Notes: generated from the sequence alone by a model not told the origin. A stretch of DNA of 64,000 nucleotides from DASVUC01 sp038237225 (GCA_038237225.1 JBBRYX010000005.1:1-64000), one strand, 5' to 3'. Counted from the first letter of the stretch, positions 42,547 through 52,204 are shown. Numbers and translations are program-made.

Positions 42547-43680
42547 TCATTCCTGACCCGAGATGATGGTTTTGAGCTTGTCGAGAAAGCTCTTCCGCTG
42601 CGGCAACGAATTGCCGTCCTCGGTGCCCGCGAACTCTCGCAAAAGCACCTTTTGCTTCTCCGTGAGCTTTTTCGGAACTTCGATCAGTACTTGAACCAGT
42701 TCATCACCCTGGCGATGCGTGCGCACGTCCGGCAGGCCCCGGTTCTTGAGCTTGAAGACTTCGCCATGCTGGGTGCCGCCGGGGATTTCGAGTTTCTCAG
42801 AACCTTTGAGCGTGGGAACCTCCACCTGCGCTCCAAGTGCAGCCTGGGTAAAGCTGATTGGAAACTGACAGACGAGATCATTGTTGTGCCGGCTGAAAAT
42901 CGGGTGGGGCTTCACCGCGATGTAGCAGTGCAGGTCGCCGGGCGGCGCGCCGTGCTCGCCGGGTTCGCCTTCACCGGCTATCCGGACCGCCTGCCCATCG
43001 TGAACGCCGGCGGGAATGCGCACCGTCACGACGCGCTTACGAAGTTGCCGGCCCGTACCACCGCAACTTGAGCAGTGTTCGCGAACGACGGAACCGCGCC
43101 CGCGGCAATTCGGGCAGGTGGTGACCATGCGGAACATTCCACCAAAACCCTGCTGTGCCACGCGACCCTGACCGCCGCATTGCGTGCAGACGATGGGGCT
43201 GGAGCCGGGCTTAGCGCCGGTGCCTTTACATCCTTCACAGTGATCCTGTTTTTCAAACTCGATGGTCTTCTCGGTCCCGGCTGCGACCTCGCTCAGCAAA
43301 AGCTCGACCTGCGTCTCAAGATCGAATCCCCGCGCCACCCGAGCCCGGCCCGCGGTCCGACCACCAATTCCGCCGACGCCGCCGAAGATGTCGTCGAACA
43401 TTGAAAAGATGTCCGAGACATCCATGTGCGAGAAGTCGTGCTGACCGCTCACACCGCCATGACCGTGCTGATCGTACCGGCGACGTTTCTGCTCGTCGGA
43501 GAGAACCTCATAGGCCTCAGCGCACTCTTTGAACCTTACCTCGGCCTCGGCTTTGTTCTCGCCGTTGCGATCGGGGTGATACTTCATCGCCAATCGGCGA
43601 TACGAGCGCTTGATGTCATCACCGGAGGCGGTGCGCTCGACGCTCAGGATTTCGTAATAATCTTTTTTGGATACCGCCAT
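42547..43680 (-). CDS. dnaJ: Chaperone DnaJ (type I)
   Basis: 377 residues from MAVSKKDYYEIL at 43680; the frame extends five codons further. J domain with HPD at 35-37, Gly/Phe-rich linker, and zinc domain with four CxxCxGxG repeats (CEGCKGTG, CTQCGGQG, CPNCRGRG, CSSCGGTG), then the client-binding C-terminal domains. A complete type I DnaJ, co-chaperone of DnaK. It is followed by grpE, fmdB and yacG on the same strand. The alpha-galactosidase-like gene lies 52 bp upstream on the same strand. Confidence 0.97.
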   Translation of the reverse strand: MAVSKKDYYEILSVERTASGDDIKRSYRRLAMKYHPDRNGENKAEAEVRFKECAEAYEVLSDEQKRRRYDQHGHGGVSGQHDFSHMDVSDIFSMFDDIFGGVGGIGGRTAGRARVARGFDLETQVELLLSEVAAGTEKTIEFEKQDHCEGCKGTGAKPGSSPIVCTQCGGQGRVAQQGFGGMFRMVTTCPNCRGRGSVVREHCSSCGGTGRQLRKRVVTVRIPAGVHDGQAVRIAGEGEPGEHGAPPGDLHCYIAVKPHPIFSRHNNDLVCQFPISFTQAALGAQVEVPTLKGSEKLEIPGGTQHGEVFKLKNRGLPDVRTHRQGDELVQVLIEVPKKLTEKQKVLLREFAGTEDGNSLPQRKSFLDKLKTIISGQE

Positions 43681-43732
43681 AATTTCCCAGACCACAATTT
43701 TCCTGACTGGAAGGGCCTGCTTTCTATCAATC

Positions 43733-46138
43733 CTAGGACTTTTTGAAGGGGATGGACCAATTCAGTTTGCCGAGGCCGTCAAAGCGAAGTTTGGCCCGCA
43801 GAACGCGGCCATCGCACTTAATATCGGACAAAGCGCCTCCGACTGCTGATAGATTCTCCATCGCAACAAACGCATTGGGAACATAAACGGCGATGTTCCA
43901 CGAGCCGTCGGGCGGCCCAAACGCCGTCGCGGAGAGGCGATTCGCAGCGGGATCCCAGTGCATGTCCTTCAGTTCGACGCCCCCTTGCGTGTAGTGGCGA
44001 TCGGTGCCTAGAAGCTGAGGCGAGCCCGATTTCTCCCGGAGGGCAAAAAGGTTTACCGTGAGCGGCTGTGACTCGAAGTTGAGCCGCCCTACCACCTCAC
44101 CAAGGAATTTCTGAGTCCAGAATTCATACGCGAGGTAGGTTTTGCTCGCATCGAGGCCGAGACGAGCCAATTCGAGCCGGCAGGACCTTGGCTGGCTCCG
44201 CAAATTGTAATCCGCCACCACGAGATATCCTTCGTCATCGTTACGAACAGGCAGGCTGAAGAGTTCCGCCTGTGGATTGTCAAACAGGTCGATCGGACGG
44301 GCGACTTGACCGCACGCGGGCAGGATCTTGCGAAGGATTGCCAAGCGCTCTTGGTCGAGACTAAGAAGGTTGTCACCCGAAATCGTCGTTCCTCCCGACA
44401 TCGCGATGATTGTGGCCGCACACTGAGCTTCCGGAATCGAAAGCTTTCCCAGGCGAAGGTGATCGGGGTCATTAATCCAGGTTCGATTGTGGAAAAAATA
44501 CCGCTTGCACGATGCACCGATGGCGCTGTTATAAAAGCCCGCGTATTGGTCGAAGAGGTGGAAGCCGGGCGTATCGTCCGGCCGATCGAGACCGATACGC
44601 ATCGAATCGATCAAGCCAACGGCTTCAAGGCCTGGCCCGCAGTCGAGGAGGTGGCGCTCGGGCCCCATCGCTCGACGGATGATTTGATTCCCGAGCCGAT
44701 AGGCTTGGGCCTTGCTGACGGCAGGATCGTGATATCGCTCGGCCGCCAGCAGTGTCCACTCGACAAAATCCGTCTTGATAAAGTCATAACCCCACTTGTC
44801 GACGATCGTGTGAATGAGTTGTTCCAGCCATTGCTGAGCGCCGGGGTGCGTAATGTCGAGAATGTATTGCGCCTGCGCCTGATGATCGGGCGCGATTTTC
44901 TGGACTTCGCCTTTGGCGTTGTGAATGAGCCAATCCGGGTGATTTCTGACGACATCGGTGTTTTCCGATATCGCAAACGGCGCGATCCACAGGCCGGGCC
45001 TCAGCCCTTGAGCGCGGATCTGATCCGCGACCCATTTCATTCCGTGCGGGAAGCGGACGTTTCCCTCCCAATCCCCGAACCCGCGGTAGTATCCATCATC
45101 GACCTGAATCCAGTCCATGCCGTAGCCTTTGAGTTCCCGGGCCACAAACTTCGCATGGTCGATGACGTTCTGCTCGGTCGCACCCCCGTAGTAAACAAAC
45201 CAGGTGCACCATCCGTTGATGACCGGGTTTAGTCTTGCGTGATGAAGCCGCCCTGCGCGCTCGGCGTAGAACTCGAGCGCAGCATGGGGGTCTTCAGAAA
45301 CGAGAAAGAGAACGCGGCCCGAGCTGATGGAGTCGCCCGGCCTGAGTATAAACGCTTCTTGGAACCGCGATTGAACGGTCAGGCTGAATGCACCTTTAGC
45401 GGATGATTTTTGATCAGACTTGGGACGGCCTGCGAGAACGTGCCCCTCGGCGCGATCATTGTCCAGATGCCCGACCACGAGCGAACCGCGCGGGCTCGGA
45501 GAATAAAACGCTGCATTCCAGAAGCTGTCGAAATCGGTAGTCCGGCTCGTCGAGAAGTCGAGAAGCTTGCCCGGATCGTAGTAAATATATCCGTTGGTAA
45601 GGGCCTTCGTGACATGGCTGGTCTCTCCATCCACGCCGAAAAAACAGCCGGATTCCTCATCCCTGAGCGCGCGAAGCGGTTCCATCGAGGGAATGGGCAC
45701 GTCTGTCTTGGAGTGGTTAGTGACGATTAATTCGAAGACGGCGCCGGGGCGGTCCTTAAGCAGCGTGATTTGCCAGGTGCATTCGAGGCCGCGCTTGCGA
45801 TCTTCTAAAGGGATGGAGAGAACATTACCGGGTAATTCAGTTTCCTTCGAAGGTGTCACGTCCGCGCTGCTCGCCGAACCGAATTGAGAACCCACAACGG
45901 TTCGGTCGCCGATGTTGACAGAAAAAGTAGCCGCCTTGAGGAGGGGGCGCCCCGATTTAGTCGTTAGCGCAATCCGGGCATCCGAACCATCGACGGTGGC
46001 AATCAAACGTTCATTCGAAAGCGTTTTGGCCGAACGATCGGGTTCCTGAGCCTGCGCGACCAACCCCACGACGAGAACTGAAAACGCGATAAGGCGCGCG
46101 CGGAGCCAAAACTGATGATGGAATCCAGGTCCGCTCAT
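43733..46138 (-). CDS. Secreted alpha-galactosidase-like (GH36-type) glycoside hydrolase
   Basis: 801 residues from the ATG at 46138. The signal peptide ends VAQAQEPD (about residue 31). The longer start at 46216 lies inside a palindromic repeat and would bury the signal peptide. An N-terminal beta domain precedes a TIM barrel with NGWCTWFVYYGGATEQNVID, MDWIQVDDGYYRGFGDWEGN, PGLWIAPFAISENTDVVRNH and YDFIKTDFVEWT, whose D457 fits the nucleophile of GH36/GH27-type enzymes. A C-terminal beta domain follows. Specificity cannot be settled from sequence. It may feed on plant or algal galactosides (inference). Confidence 0.82.
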   Translation of the reverse strand: MSGPGFHHQFWLRARLIAFSVLVVGLVAQAQEPDRSAKTLSNERLIATVDGSDARIALTTKSGRPLLKAATFSVNIGDRTVVGSQFGSASSADVTPSKETELPGNVLSIPLEDRKRGLECTWQITLLKDRPGAVFELIVTNHSKTDVPIPSMEPLRALRDEESGCFFGVDGETSHVTKALTNGYIYYDPGKLLDFSTSRTTDFDSFWNAAFYSPSPRGSLVVGHLDNDRAEGHVLAGRPKSDQKSSAKGAFSLTVQSRFQEAFILRPGDSISSGRVLFLVSEDPHAALEFYAERAGRLHHARLNPVINGWCTWFVYYGGATEQNVIDHAKFVARELKGYGMDWIQVDDGYYRGFGDWEGNVRFPHGMKWVADQIRAQGLRPGLWIAPFAISENTDVVRNHPDWLIHNAKGEVQKIAPDHQAQAQYILDITHPGAQQWLEQLIHTIVDKWGYDFIKTDFVEWTLLAAERYHDPAVSKAQAYRLGNQIIRRAMGPERHLLDCGPGLEAVGLIDSMRIGLDRPDDTPGFHLFDQYAGFYNSAIGASCKRYFFHNRTWINDPDHLRLGKLSIPEAQCAATIIAMSGGTTISGDNLLSLDQERLAILRKILPACGQVARPIDLFDNPQAELFSLPVRNDDEGYLVVADYNLRSQPRSCRLELARLGLDASKTYLAYEFWTQKFLGEVVGRLNFESQPLTVNLFALREKSGSPQLLGTDRHYTQGGVELKDMHWDPAANRLSATAFGPPDGSWNIAVYVPNAFVAMENLSAVGGALSDIKCDGRVLRAKLRFDGLGKLNWSIPFKKS

Positions 46139-46203
46139 TGCGTCTGCCGAGCCATGCCCGCCACAAAAACCTTCATCGTCGATGCCAAGGCTGAAAATCA
46201 AAT

Positions 46204-46262
46204 CCCGCAATGACACAGGGGTCGCGGAGGCTTAGCTCGGGCAACCCCTGCGCCATTGCGGG
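46204..46262. repeat. Long hairpin repeat downstream of groEL
   Basis: CCCGCAATGACACAGGGGT (46204-46222) and ACCCCTGCGCCATTGCGGG (46244-46262) are inverted repeats of 19 bp with two mismatches that still pair as G-U in RNA. The loop is 21 nt. The stem can end the groEL transcript and covers the upstream start codons of the alpha-galactosidase frame. No T-run follows. Confidence 0.7.
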
Positions 46263-46311
46263 CTCAGGGTATCAACGCGAAAGCGAGCTTCCGCGCACAA
46301 CAATATCTGAC

Positions 46312-47943
46312 TTAGGAGACGGCACCGGAAGCCGCCATCGCTTCTTCACCCTTCTTCTCTTTCAGTTCTGTCACGAGGACATCGGTTGTGAGAGCCAGGC
46401 CGCTGACCGATGCCGCATTCAGCAGCGCCGTCCGCGCGACCTTGGTCGGATCGATGATGCCCATCTTATACATATCGCCAAACTCACCGGTGGCGGCATT
46501 GTAGCCGTAGCTGGCGTTTTTGTTCTCGAGGATCTGGGCGACGATCACTTCGCCGTCTTCGCCGGCGTTGTCAGCGATCTGACGGCACGGCGAACGAAGC
46601 GCCTCGGCAATGATGTCAAAACCGATCTTCTCATCGCCCTTGGCCTGGCGCTTGGCATTATCGACAGCTTCGATCGCTCGCAGGAATGCGACGCCGCCGC
46701 CGGGAACGATGCCTTCTTCCGCGGCAGCCTTGGTGGCGTGCAGTGCATCGTCGATCAGGTCCTTGCGTTCCTTCATCTCCGTCTCGGTCGCAGCGCCGGC
46801 TTTGATGACGGCGACGCCACCGGTGATCTTCGCAAGACGCTCCTGGAGCTTCTCGCGGTCGTAATCGCTGGTGGTGGTTTCGATCTGCTTGCGGATCTGC
46901 TCGGCGCGGGATTCGATATCGCGCTTCTTGCCGCCGCCTTCGACGATGAGGGTGTTGTCCTTGTCGACGACAATACGCTTGGCGCGGCCGAGGTCTTCAA
47001 GCTCAACGTTCTCAAGCTTCAGCCCGAGATCTTCGGAGATAAACTTGCCGCCGGTGACGACGGCGAGGTCGCCCATCATCGCCTTGCGACGATCACCAAA
47101 GCCCGGCGCCTTGACGGCGCAGATGCTCAGGACACCGCGAAGTTTGTTGACCACGAGCGCGGCGAGCGCCTCGGACTCAACATCTTCCGCGATGATCAGC
47201 AGCGGCTTGCCGCCGGCAACGATCTTGTTCAAGAGCGGCAGCAGTTCCGCGAGGTTCGAGATCTTCTTCTCGTGCAGCAGGATGTAGGCATCCTCGAGGA
47301 TCGCGTTGAGCGTGGTGGGATTCGTCAGGAAGTACGGCGACAGGTATCCCTTGTCGAACTGCATTCCTTCGGTGTATTCGAGCGTCGATTCCGTGCTCTT
47401 GCCTTCGTCGACGGTGATAACGCCTTCCTTGCCGACCTTCTCCATGGCCTCGGCCATGATCTCGCCGATGTGCTCATCGCCGTTGGCTGAGATGGACGCC
47501 ACGCGCTTGTAATCGTCTCGCCCTTTCACCTTCTTGGAGATCGCGGTAATTGAATCGGCAGCCACTTCGGCCGCCTTGATGATTCCGCGCTGGATCTGCA
47601 CCGGATTGGCAGCGCCGGCAGTCACGTATTTCAGACCTTCGAGATAGATCGCCTCCGCGAGCACCGTCGCGGTGGTCGTTCCGTCGCCGACAACGTCGCC
47701 GGTCTTGGACGCAACCGTGTTCACAAGCTTGGCGCCCATGTTCTGGAAGGGATCTTGAAGTTCGACTTCCTTGGATACGGTGACGCCATCCTTCGTGATC
47801 CTCGGTGAGCCGAATGATTTCTGGATGACGACATTGCGTCCGCGTGGGCCAAGCGTGGCCTTCACGGCGCGAGCGAGTTGCGAAAGCCCCAGCGCGATTT
47901 GCGTGCGGGCTTCGGTTTCAAACATGAGTTGTTTAGAGGCCAT
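46312..47943 (-). CDS. groEL: Chaperonin GroEL, copy 1 (no GGM tail)
   Basis: 543 residues with the GroEL core: ATLGPRGRNVVIQ, DGVTVSKEVELQDPFQNMGA, GDGTTTATVLAEAI, VKAPGFGDRRKAMMGDLAVV, EEGIVPGGGVAFLRAIEA and the C-terminal GLALTTDVLVTELKEKK. It ends in EEAMAASGAVS without the Gly-Gly-Met tail. It follows groES by 102 bp, the gap being occupied by a hairpin repeat. A second, clearly different GroEL is encoded at 48.8-50.5 kb. As the groES-linked copy it might be the housekeeping or the stress form; the sequence does not decide. Confidence 0.97.
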   Translation of the reverse strand: MASKQLMFETEARTQIALGLSQLARAVKATLGPRGRNVVIQKSFGSPRITKDGVTVSKEVELQDPFQNMGAKLVNTVASKTGDVVGDGTTTATVLAEAIYLEGLKYVTAGAANPVQIQRGIIKAAEVAADSITAISKKVKGRDDYKRVASISANGDEHIGEIMAEAMEKVGKEGVITVDEGKSTESTLEYTEGMQFDKGYLSPYFLTNPTTLNAILEDAYILLHEKKISNLAELLPLLNKIVAGGKPLLIIAEDVESEALAALVVNKLRGVLSICAVKAPGFGDRRKAMMGDLAVVTGGKFISEDLGLKLENVELEDLGRAKRIVVDKDNTLIVEGGGKKRDIESRAEQIRKQIETTTSDYDREKLQERLAKITGGVAVIKAGAATETEMKERKDLIDDALHATKAAAEEGIVPGGGVAFLRAIEAVDNAKRQAKGDEKIGFDIIAEALRSPCRQIADNAGEDGEVIVAQILENKNASYGYNAATGEFGDMYKMGIIDPTKVARTALLNAASVSGLALTTDVLVTELKEKKGEEAMAASGAVS

Positions 47944-47954
47944 GATTTTTTCCT

Positions 47955-48046
47955 TGTCAGTTGTCCGTTGTCAGTTGTCCGTTGCTTCAATGGATCACCG
48001 TGGTGCGCGCCGCCAGCAACTGACAACGGACCACGGACAACGGACC
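47955..48046. repeat. Hairpin repeat between groES and groEL
   Basis: Arms 47955-47986 and 48015-48046 are inverted repeats of 32 bp with five mismatches and a 28-nt loop. Each arm is built from tandem copies of GTCAGTTGTCC-like units. The right arm begins at the groES stop codon, and the left arm ends 12 bp before the groEL ATG, close to its ribosome binding site. Confidence 0.8.
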
Positions 48047-48333
48047 TACTCGAGCACGCCGAGCAGATCGCTCTCGCGCAGGATCACAAATTTCTGCCCA
48101 TCGACTTCGATGTCGGTGCCGGAATACTTGCCGTAGTAGACGTTGTCGCCGACGCGGACGGACAGTTCCATCGGCTTGCCGTTGTCATCGAGCTTGCCGG
48201 GGCCGACGGAAATGACTTTGCCTTTGGTGGGCTTTTCCTTCGCGGTATCCGGAAGCAGGATGCCGCTCTTGGTCTTCTCTTCAGCTTCCGATTGTTTGAC
48301 GATAACGCGATCTGCCAGGGGTCGTAGTTTCAT
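48046..48333 (-). CDS. groES: Co-chaperonin GroES
   Basis: 95 residues. MKLRPLADRVIVKQSEAEEK, then SGILLPDTAKEKPTKGKVIS (mobile loop region) and VGDNVYYGKYSGTDIEVDGQ with the closing ILRESDLLGVLE are standard GroES sequences. It caps the GroEL barrel. It is the first gene of a groES-groEL pair; its stop codon touches the hairpin repeat that fills the gap before groEL. Confidence 0.97.
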   Translation of the reverse strand: MKLRPLADRVIVKQSEAEEKTKSGILLPDTAKEKPTKGKVISVGPGKLDDNGKPMELSVRVGDNVYYGKYSGTDIEVDGQKFVILRESDLLGVLE

Positions 48334-48790
48334 AATGCTTGTTCCTCTATCAACAATTCCAATTCCTCTTGGTCACTTGTAATTACCCGCCGCCAGGACC
48401 GGTCGGGCGGCAACCAATTTCTTATGTTTCGAATCAACGCGGGCATTGCCCATCTTTCGCCATGGCTCAACCCAGTTATAGAGGCCGGACGCTGGTCACG
48501 GCATCACGGGACTCAACGACAATTACGATCGAGGTCAAAAAAAATGGTACATTTCACTTCCGCGAAGTTTTCCCTGACTCTCCACGTGGGTTTGAACCCT
48601 TACCCTGTTTTTGGCTTCGTCATTTTGTAGGTTCAAGGCTGCTTTTCGCTGTCGAGCCGTTGATTTCGCATTTAAGCCGATTCTCTAAAGAATACTTTGG
48701 TGAAACGGTGACGGATGACCATCCGTGAACCGTGAATGAGTTTTTCCCTTTCGCCCAAAGTTCATAACCATGCGCTTCGCACGGATCATT
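48334..48790. other. 457-bp intergenic region upstream of groES
   Basis: Lower in GC than the genes around it. It must contain the groES promoter and the 3' end of the groEL2 transcript. I looked for the CIRCE operator (TTAGCACTC, 9 nt, GAGTGCTAA) and did not find it. A 129-codon plus-strand ORF here is not protein-like. GGGCATTGCCCAT at about 48442 is a small palindrome. Confidence 0.5.
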
Positions 48791-50491
48791 CTACATCATC
48801 CCATCCATTCCCATGCCGCCCATACCTCCCATGCCACCCATCCCTCCCATGCCGCCGCCACCGTGGTCGTGGGCGTGATCGTCACCGCCGGCGCCGGCTT
48901 TCTTTGGCTTCTCGGCGATGATGCAGTCCGTGGTCAGCAGCAGGATCGCGACTTCGGCGGCGTTCTGAAGCGCGGTGCGCTCAACCTTGGTCGGCGTGAG
49001 GATTCCGAACTTCATCATGTCTCCATACTCATTGGTGAGGGCGTTCCACCCTTCGTTGTTCTTCGATTCCATCACCCGACGAACCACCACCGCGCCGGAT
49101 TCACCGGCATTCTCAGCGATCTGCCGAAGCGGGGCAGTCAGCGCATTGCGAACAACCTTCACGCCCGCGGCTTCATCACCTTCGAGCTTCAGATTCGAAC
49201 CGCCATTGAGCGCCTTCATAGCGCGAATAAGAGCAACGCCGCCGCCTGGGACGACGCCTTCTTCGACCGCGGCGCGGGTCGCATGAAGCGCATCTTCGAT
49301 GCGCGACTTCTTCTCTTTCAGCTCGGCCTCGGTCGCAGCGCCGACGTTCACCTGGGCAACGCCACCGGCAAGCTTGGCCAGGCGCTCCTGGAGCTTCTCT
49401 TTGTCGTAGTCGCTGGTGGTGGTATCAATCTCTCGACGGATCTGCTGGATGCGACCTTGGATGGCCTTGGTCTCGCCAGCGCCTTCGATGAGGGTGGTGT
49501 TATCGTTGTCAATGCGGACAAGCTTGGCCTGACCGAGTTGCGAGATCTCCACTTTATCAAGCTCGATTCCCAGGTCCTTCATGATGGCTTCGCCACCGGT
49601 GAGAATCGCGAGATCTTCGAGCATCGCCTTACGGCGATCGCCATAACCGGGCGCCTTAACCGCGCACACGTTCAGGATCCCGCGAAGCTTGTTCACGACC
49701 AGCGTCGCCAGGGCTTCGCCTTCGATATCCTCGGCGATAATGACCAGCGGCTTTTTTGCCTTCTGAATCTTCTCGAGCAGCGGGATGAGCTTCGCCGCCG
49801 CCGAAATCTTGTCTTCGTAGATCAGGATGAACGGTCGCTCGAGCTCCACGGTCATCTCGTCAGGATTGGTGATGAAGTTCGGCGAGAGGAACCCGCGATC
49901 GAACTGCATGCCTTCGACGACATCGATGTTGGTATCGAGGCTCTTGCCTTCCTCCACCGTGATCACGCCGTCTTTGCCGACGCGCTGAAACGCATCGGCC
50001 ATGATATTGCCGATCTCGCGATCGTTGTTCGCGGAGATGGAGGCGACATTGGCGATGTCGTCCTTCTTGCTGGCATCAATCGGGCGGGATTGCTTCTTGA
50101 GGTTTGCGACGACCGCATCGACCGCCAAACGGACTCCGCGCGCCATCGCCATCGCATCGACGCCGGCGGTCAGGTTGCGGTAGCCTTCCTTGAAGATCGC
50201 CTCCGCCAGGACCGTCGCTGTCGTGGTTCCGTCGCCGGCGACGTCCGATGTCTTGCTGGCGGCTTCCTTCACCAGCTTCGCGCCGATGTTTTCGAATTTG
50301 TCCTTAAGCTCGATCTCCTCGGCGACGGTCACGCCGTCCTTGGTGATCGTGGGCGCCCCCCATCCCTTATCGATCACTGCGTTTCGCCCCTTGGGTCCCA
50401 GTGTGACTTTGACGGCTCGGGCAAGCTTCTCCACTCCGGTGAGCAACGCTTTCCGTGCCTCGGCATCAAAGACCAGCATCTTCGCGGCCAT
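48791..50491 (-). CDS. groEL: Chaperonin GroEL, copy 2 (with GGM tail)
   Basis: 566 residues. VTLGPKGRNAVIDKGWGAPT, DGVTVAEEIELKDKFENIGA, GDGTTTATVLAEAIFKEG, VKAPGYGDRRKAMLEDLAIL and EEGVVPGGGVALIRAMKALN are GroEL motifs. It ends in a histidine-rich DDHAHDHGGGG followed by repeated GGM, the flexible cavity tail typical of canonical GroEL. There is no groES beside it. The 297 bp upstream hold no CIRCE operator that I can see. The protein differs from copy 1 throughout, so the duplication is old. Confidence 0.97.
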   Translation of the reverse strand: MAAKMLVFDAEARKALLTGVEKLARAVKVTLGPKGRNAVIDKGWGAPTITKDGVTVAEEIELKDKFENIGAKLVKEAASKTSDVAGDGTTTATVLAEAIFKEGYRNLTAGVDAMAMARGVRLAVDAVVANLKKQSRPIDASKKDDIANVASISANNDREIGNIMADAFQRVGKDGVITVEEGKSLDTNIDVVEGMQFDRGFLSPNFITNPDEMTVELERPFILIYEDKISAAAKLIPLLEKIQKAKKPLVIIAEDIEGEALATLVVNKLRGILNVCAVKAPGYGDRRKAMLEDLAILTGGEAIMKDLGIELDKVEISQLGQAKLVRIDNDNTTLIEGAGETKAIQGRIQQIRREIDTTTSDYDKEKLQERLAKLAGGVAQVNVGAATEAELKEKKSRIEDALHATRAAVEEGVVPGGGVALIRAMKALNGGSNLKLEGDEAAGVKVVRNALTAPLRQIAENAGESGAVVVRRVMESKNNEGWNALTNEYGDMMKFGILTPTKVERTALQNAAEVAILLLTTDCIIAEKPKKAGAGGDDHAHDHGGGGMGGMGGMGGMGGMGMDGMM

Positions 50492-50788
50492 GTAATGGCT
50501 CCTTTCAATTCAGGTTAGGTTCGACGGGATCTACTTCCCTCTGTGCGAACGGTCAGACAGGCGGCCCATAACAAGTCGTGTGCCGATCCCTCTACATGAC
50601 CTAACTAATGAATTCATAAAGAGTTGCAGCATATGAGCAAGGGCGATTCCACTGTCACCGTGGCAGTTAGCTCCCCTAAGACTTGGAAACGCTTGCCAAT
50701 CTGGCAGTCACTCCCCGAAGTAACGCATCGCCAGCGACAGCCGCGGTCGGTTTGACAGTTAAGACATCGAACGTAATAGATAGCGCTC

Positions 50789-52204
50789 ATGGGCACCCCG
50801 GGCTTCGCAAATCAGTCGACAGCGCGTGGCGATTCCTCGAAAAGTTCAGAAGCACTTCCGACGCAACTGAGCACCGATCCGATTGCGCTGGCGACGATCC
50901 TTTGCTTCACGCTTTTCCTCGCCTGGCGGATGTTCTCCTGGACTAACCTGTACGCGGTGGATCTGATGTACATGGACCAATGGGACTTCTACACGCCACT
51001 GTTTGAACATGCTGGGCCTGCTCAACTCTTCACCTGGCAACACGGTCCGCATCGGCAAGGGATCGGAATGCTGGTGATCGCGGTGCTGGCGAAACTGACC
51101 CATTGGAATGCGAAAGCCGACGCCTTCGCCGTCGCCGGAGCGCTTTGTGCGGCAACGATCCTGGCGCTGCTGCTCAAGCGACGCCTGTTCGGCGCCCTCA
51201 CCTGGAGCGACCTGCTAATCCCCGCGCTGCTGCTCACCATGCGGCAATGGGAATCCCTCATCGCCGTGCCGAACCTGTCCCACAGCGCGATGCCGTTGAT
51301 GTTGCTGATGCTGTATGCCCTGGCGTGGACGATCCGTCGCACGAGCACGCGCTATGGTGCCGTATTGATTCTGAATTTCGTGACCCTGTACACCGGATTC
51401 GGATTCTTCCTGGGGATCGTTACCCCGCTCCTCCTGATGATGGAGTTTGTTCGGCTCGCGAAACTGAAAGGCTATCGCAATGCGATCCCGGCAGCCCTCG
51501 CATTAGGGCTGTCACTGCTTTCTTTCGCGAGCTTCTTCGCAGGTTACGTCTTTGAGCCCGCGGCGCCGGATTTTCGCTTCCCCGATCCCAGGTTCTACCT
51601 TTACCCGCACATGATGGCGCTGCTCTTCGCCAACGGCGCGGGCTTCGTTGGGACCGGCTTCATTCCATCCCTCATCGGTTGGGCGCTGCTGCCCTGCGTG
51701 ATCTGGGTCGGCTTCGTCCATGGGCGCAGCCTGGTCGTCGCCGCGGCTAAAGACGAAACGTCCAATACAGCACTCCACGGGGTGATCTGGATCCTTGTCA
51801 CGTTCTCAATCCTCTTCGCAGCTGGCGTGGCCGTTGGCCGAATCTCGTTTGGTGTTCAGCTGGCGACGTTCTCCCGCTATGTGACGCTAACGCTGCCAGC
51901 CCTCCTGGGGCTGTATCTCCATCTGCTCAACAGACCCCCGGCCCGCTGGCGCAAAGGCGTCTTCATCGGAGCGACCACCCTGCTCGCGATCTTTGCGCTC
52001 CATGTCCGCCCGCGCGAGGAGCGTCTGATGGCAACATATTCTATTGCCAAAACGCAATGGCGCGACGTCTACCGCCGAACCGAAGACATCGACATCGCGT
52101 CAAGTGCTATCGGAACACCAATTCATCCGCAGCCGCAGAAGGTGCATCTCCAGCAGAAGCTTGATTACCTCAAGCAAAACCACCTGAGCTTGTTCGCGGA
52201 CTAG
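50789..52204 (+). CDS. Polytopic membrane protein, GT-C-like, unknown
   Basis: 471 residues with about ten membrane helices after a polar 30-residue start. The first outside loop reads TNLYAVDLMYMDQWDFYTPL, rich in acidic residues, followed by WQHGPHRQGIGM; this position of acidic residues resembles GT-C glycosyltransferases, but no family motif is clear. A soluble tail of about 60 residues ends the protein. It is convergent with the GlcG-like gene, 6 bp apart. The 297 bp upstream, shared with groEL2, show no recognisable operator. Confidence 0.65.
   Translation: MGTPGFANQSTARGDSSKSSEALPTQLSTDPIALATILCFTLFLAWRMFSWTNLYAVDLMYMDQWDFYTPLFEHAGPAQLFTWQHGPHRQGIGMLVIAVLAKLTHWNAKADAFAVAGALCAATILALLLKRRLFGALTWSDLLIPALLLTMRQWESLIAVPNLSHSAMPLMLLMLYALAWTIRRTSTRYGAVLILNFVTLYTGFGFFLGIVTPLLLMMEFVRLAKLKGYRNAIPAALALGLSLLSFASFFAGYVFEPAAPDFRFPDPRFYLYPHMMALLFANGAGFVGTGFIPSLIGWALLPCVIWVGFVHGRSLVVAAAKDETSNTALHGVIWILVTFSILFAAGVAVGRISFGVQLATFSRYVTLTLPALLGLYLHLLNRPPARWRKGVFIGATTLLAIFALHVRPREERLMATYSIAKTQWRDVYRRTEDIDIASSAIGTPIHPQPQKVHLQQKLDYLKQNHLSLFAD

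Noticed and set aside
46210..47490. A 426-codon plus-strand ORF
   Set aside because: Antisense shadow of groEL copy 1.
48334..48790. CIRCE heat-shock operator upstream of groES
   Set aside because: No TTAGCACTC/GAGTGCTAA pair could be found in this region or upstream of groEL2.
48770..50518. A 582-codon plus-strand ORF opposite groEL2
   Set aside because: It is the antisense of a full GroEL with all motifs; its composition is a by-product of GroEL codon use.
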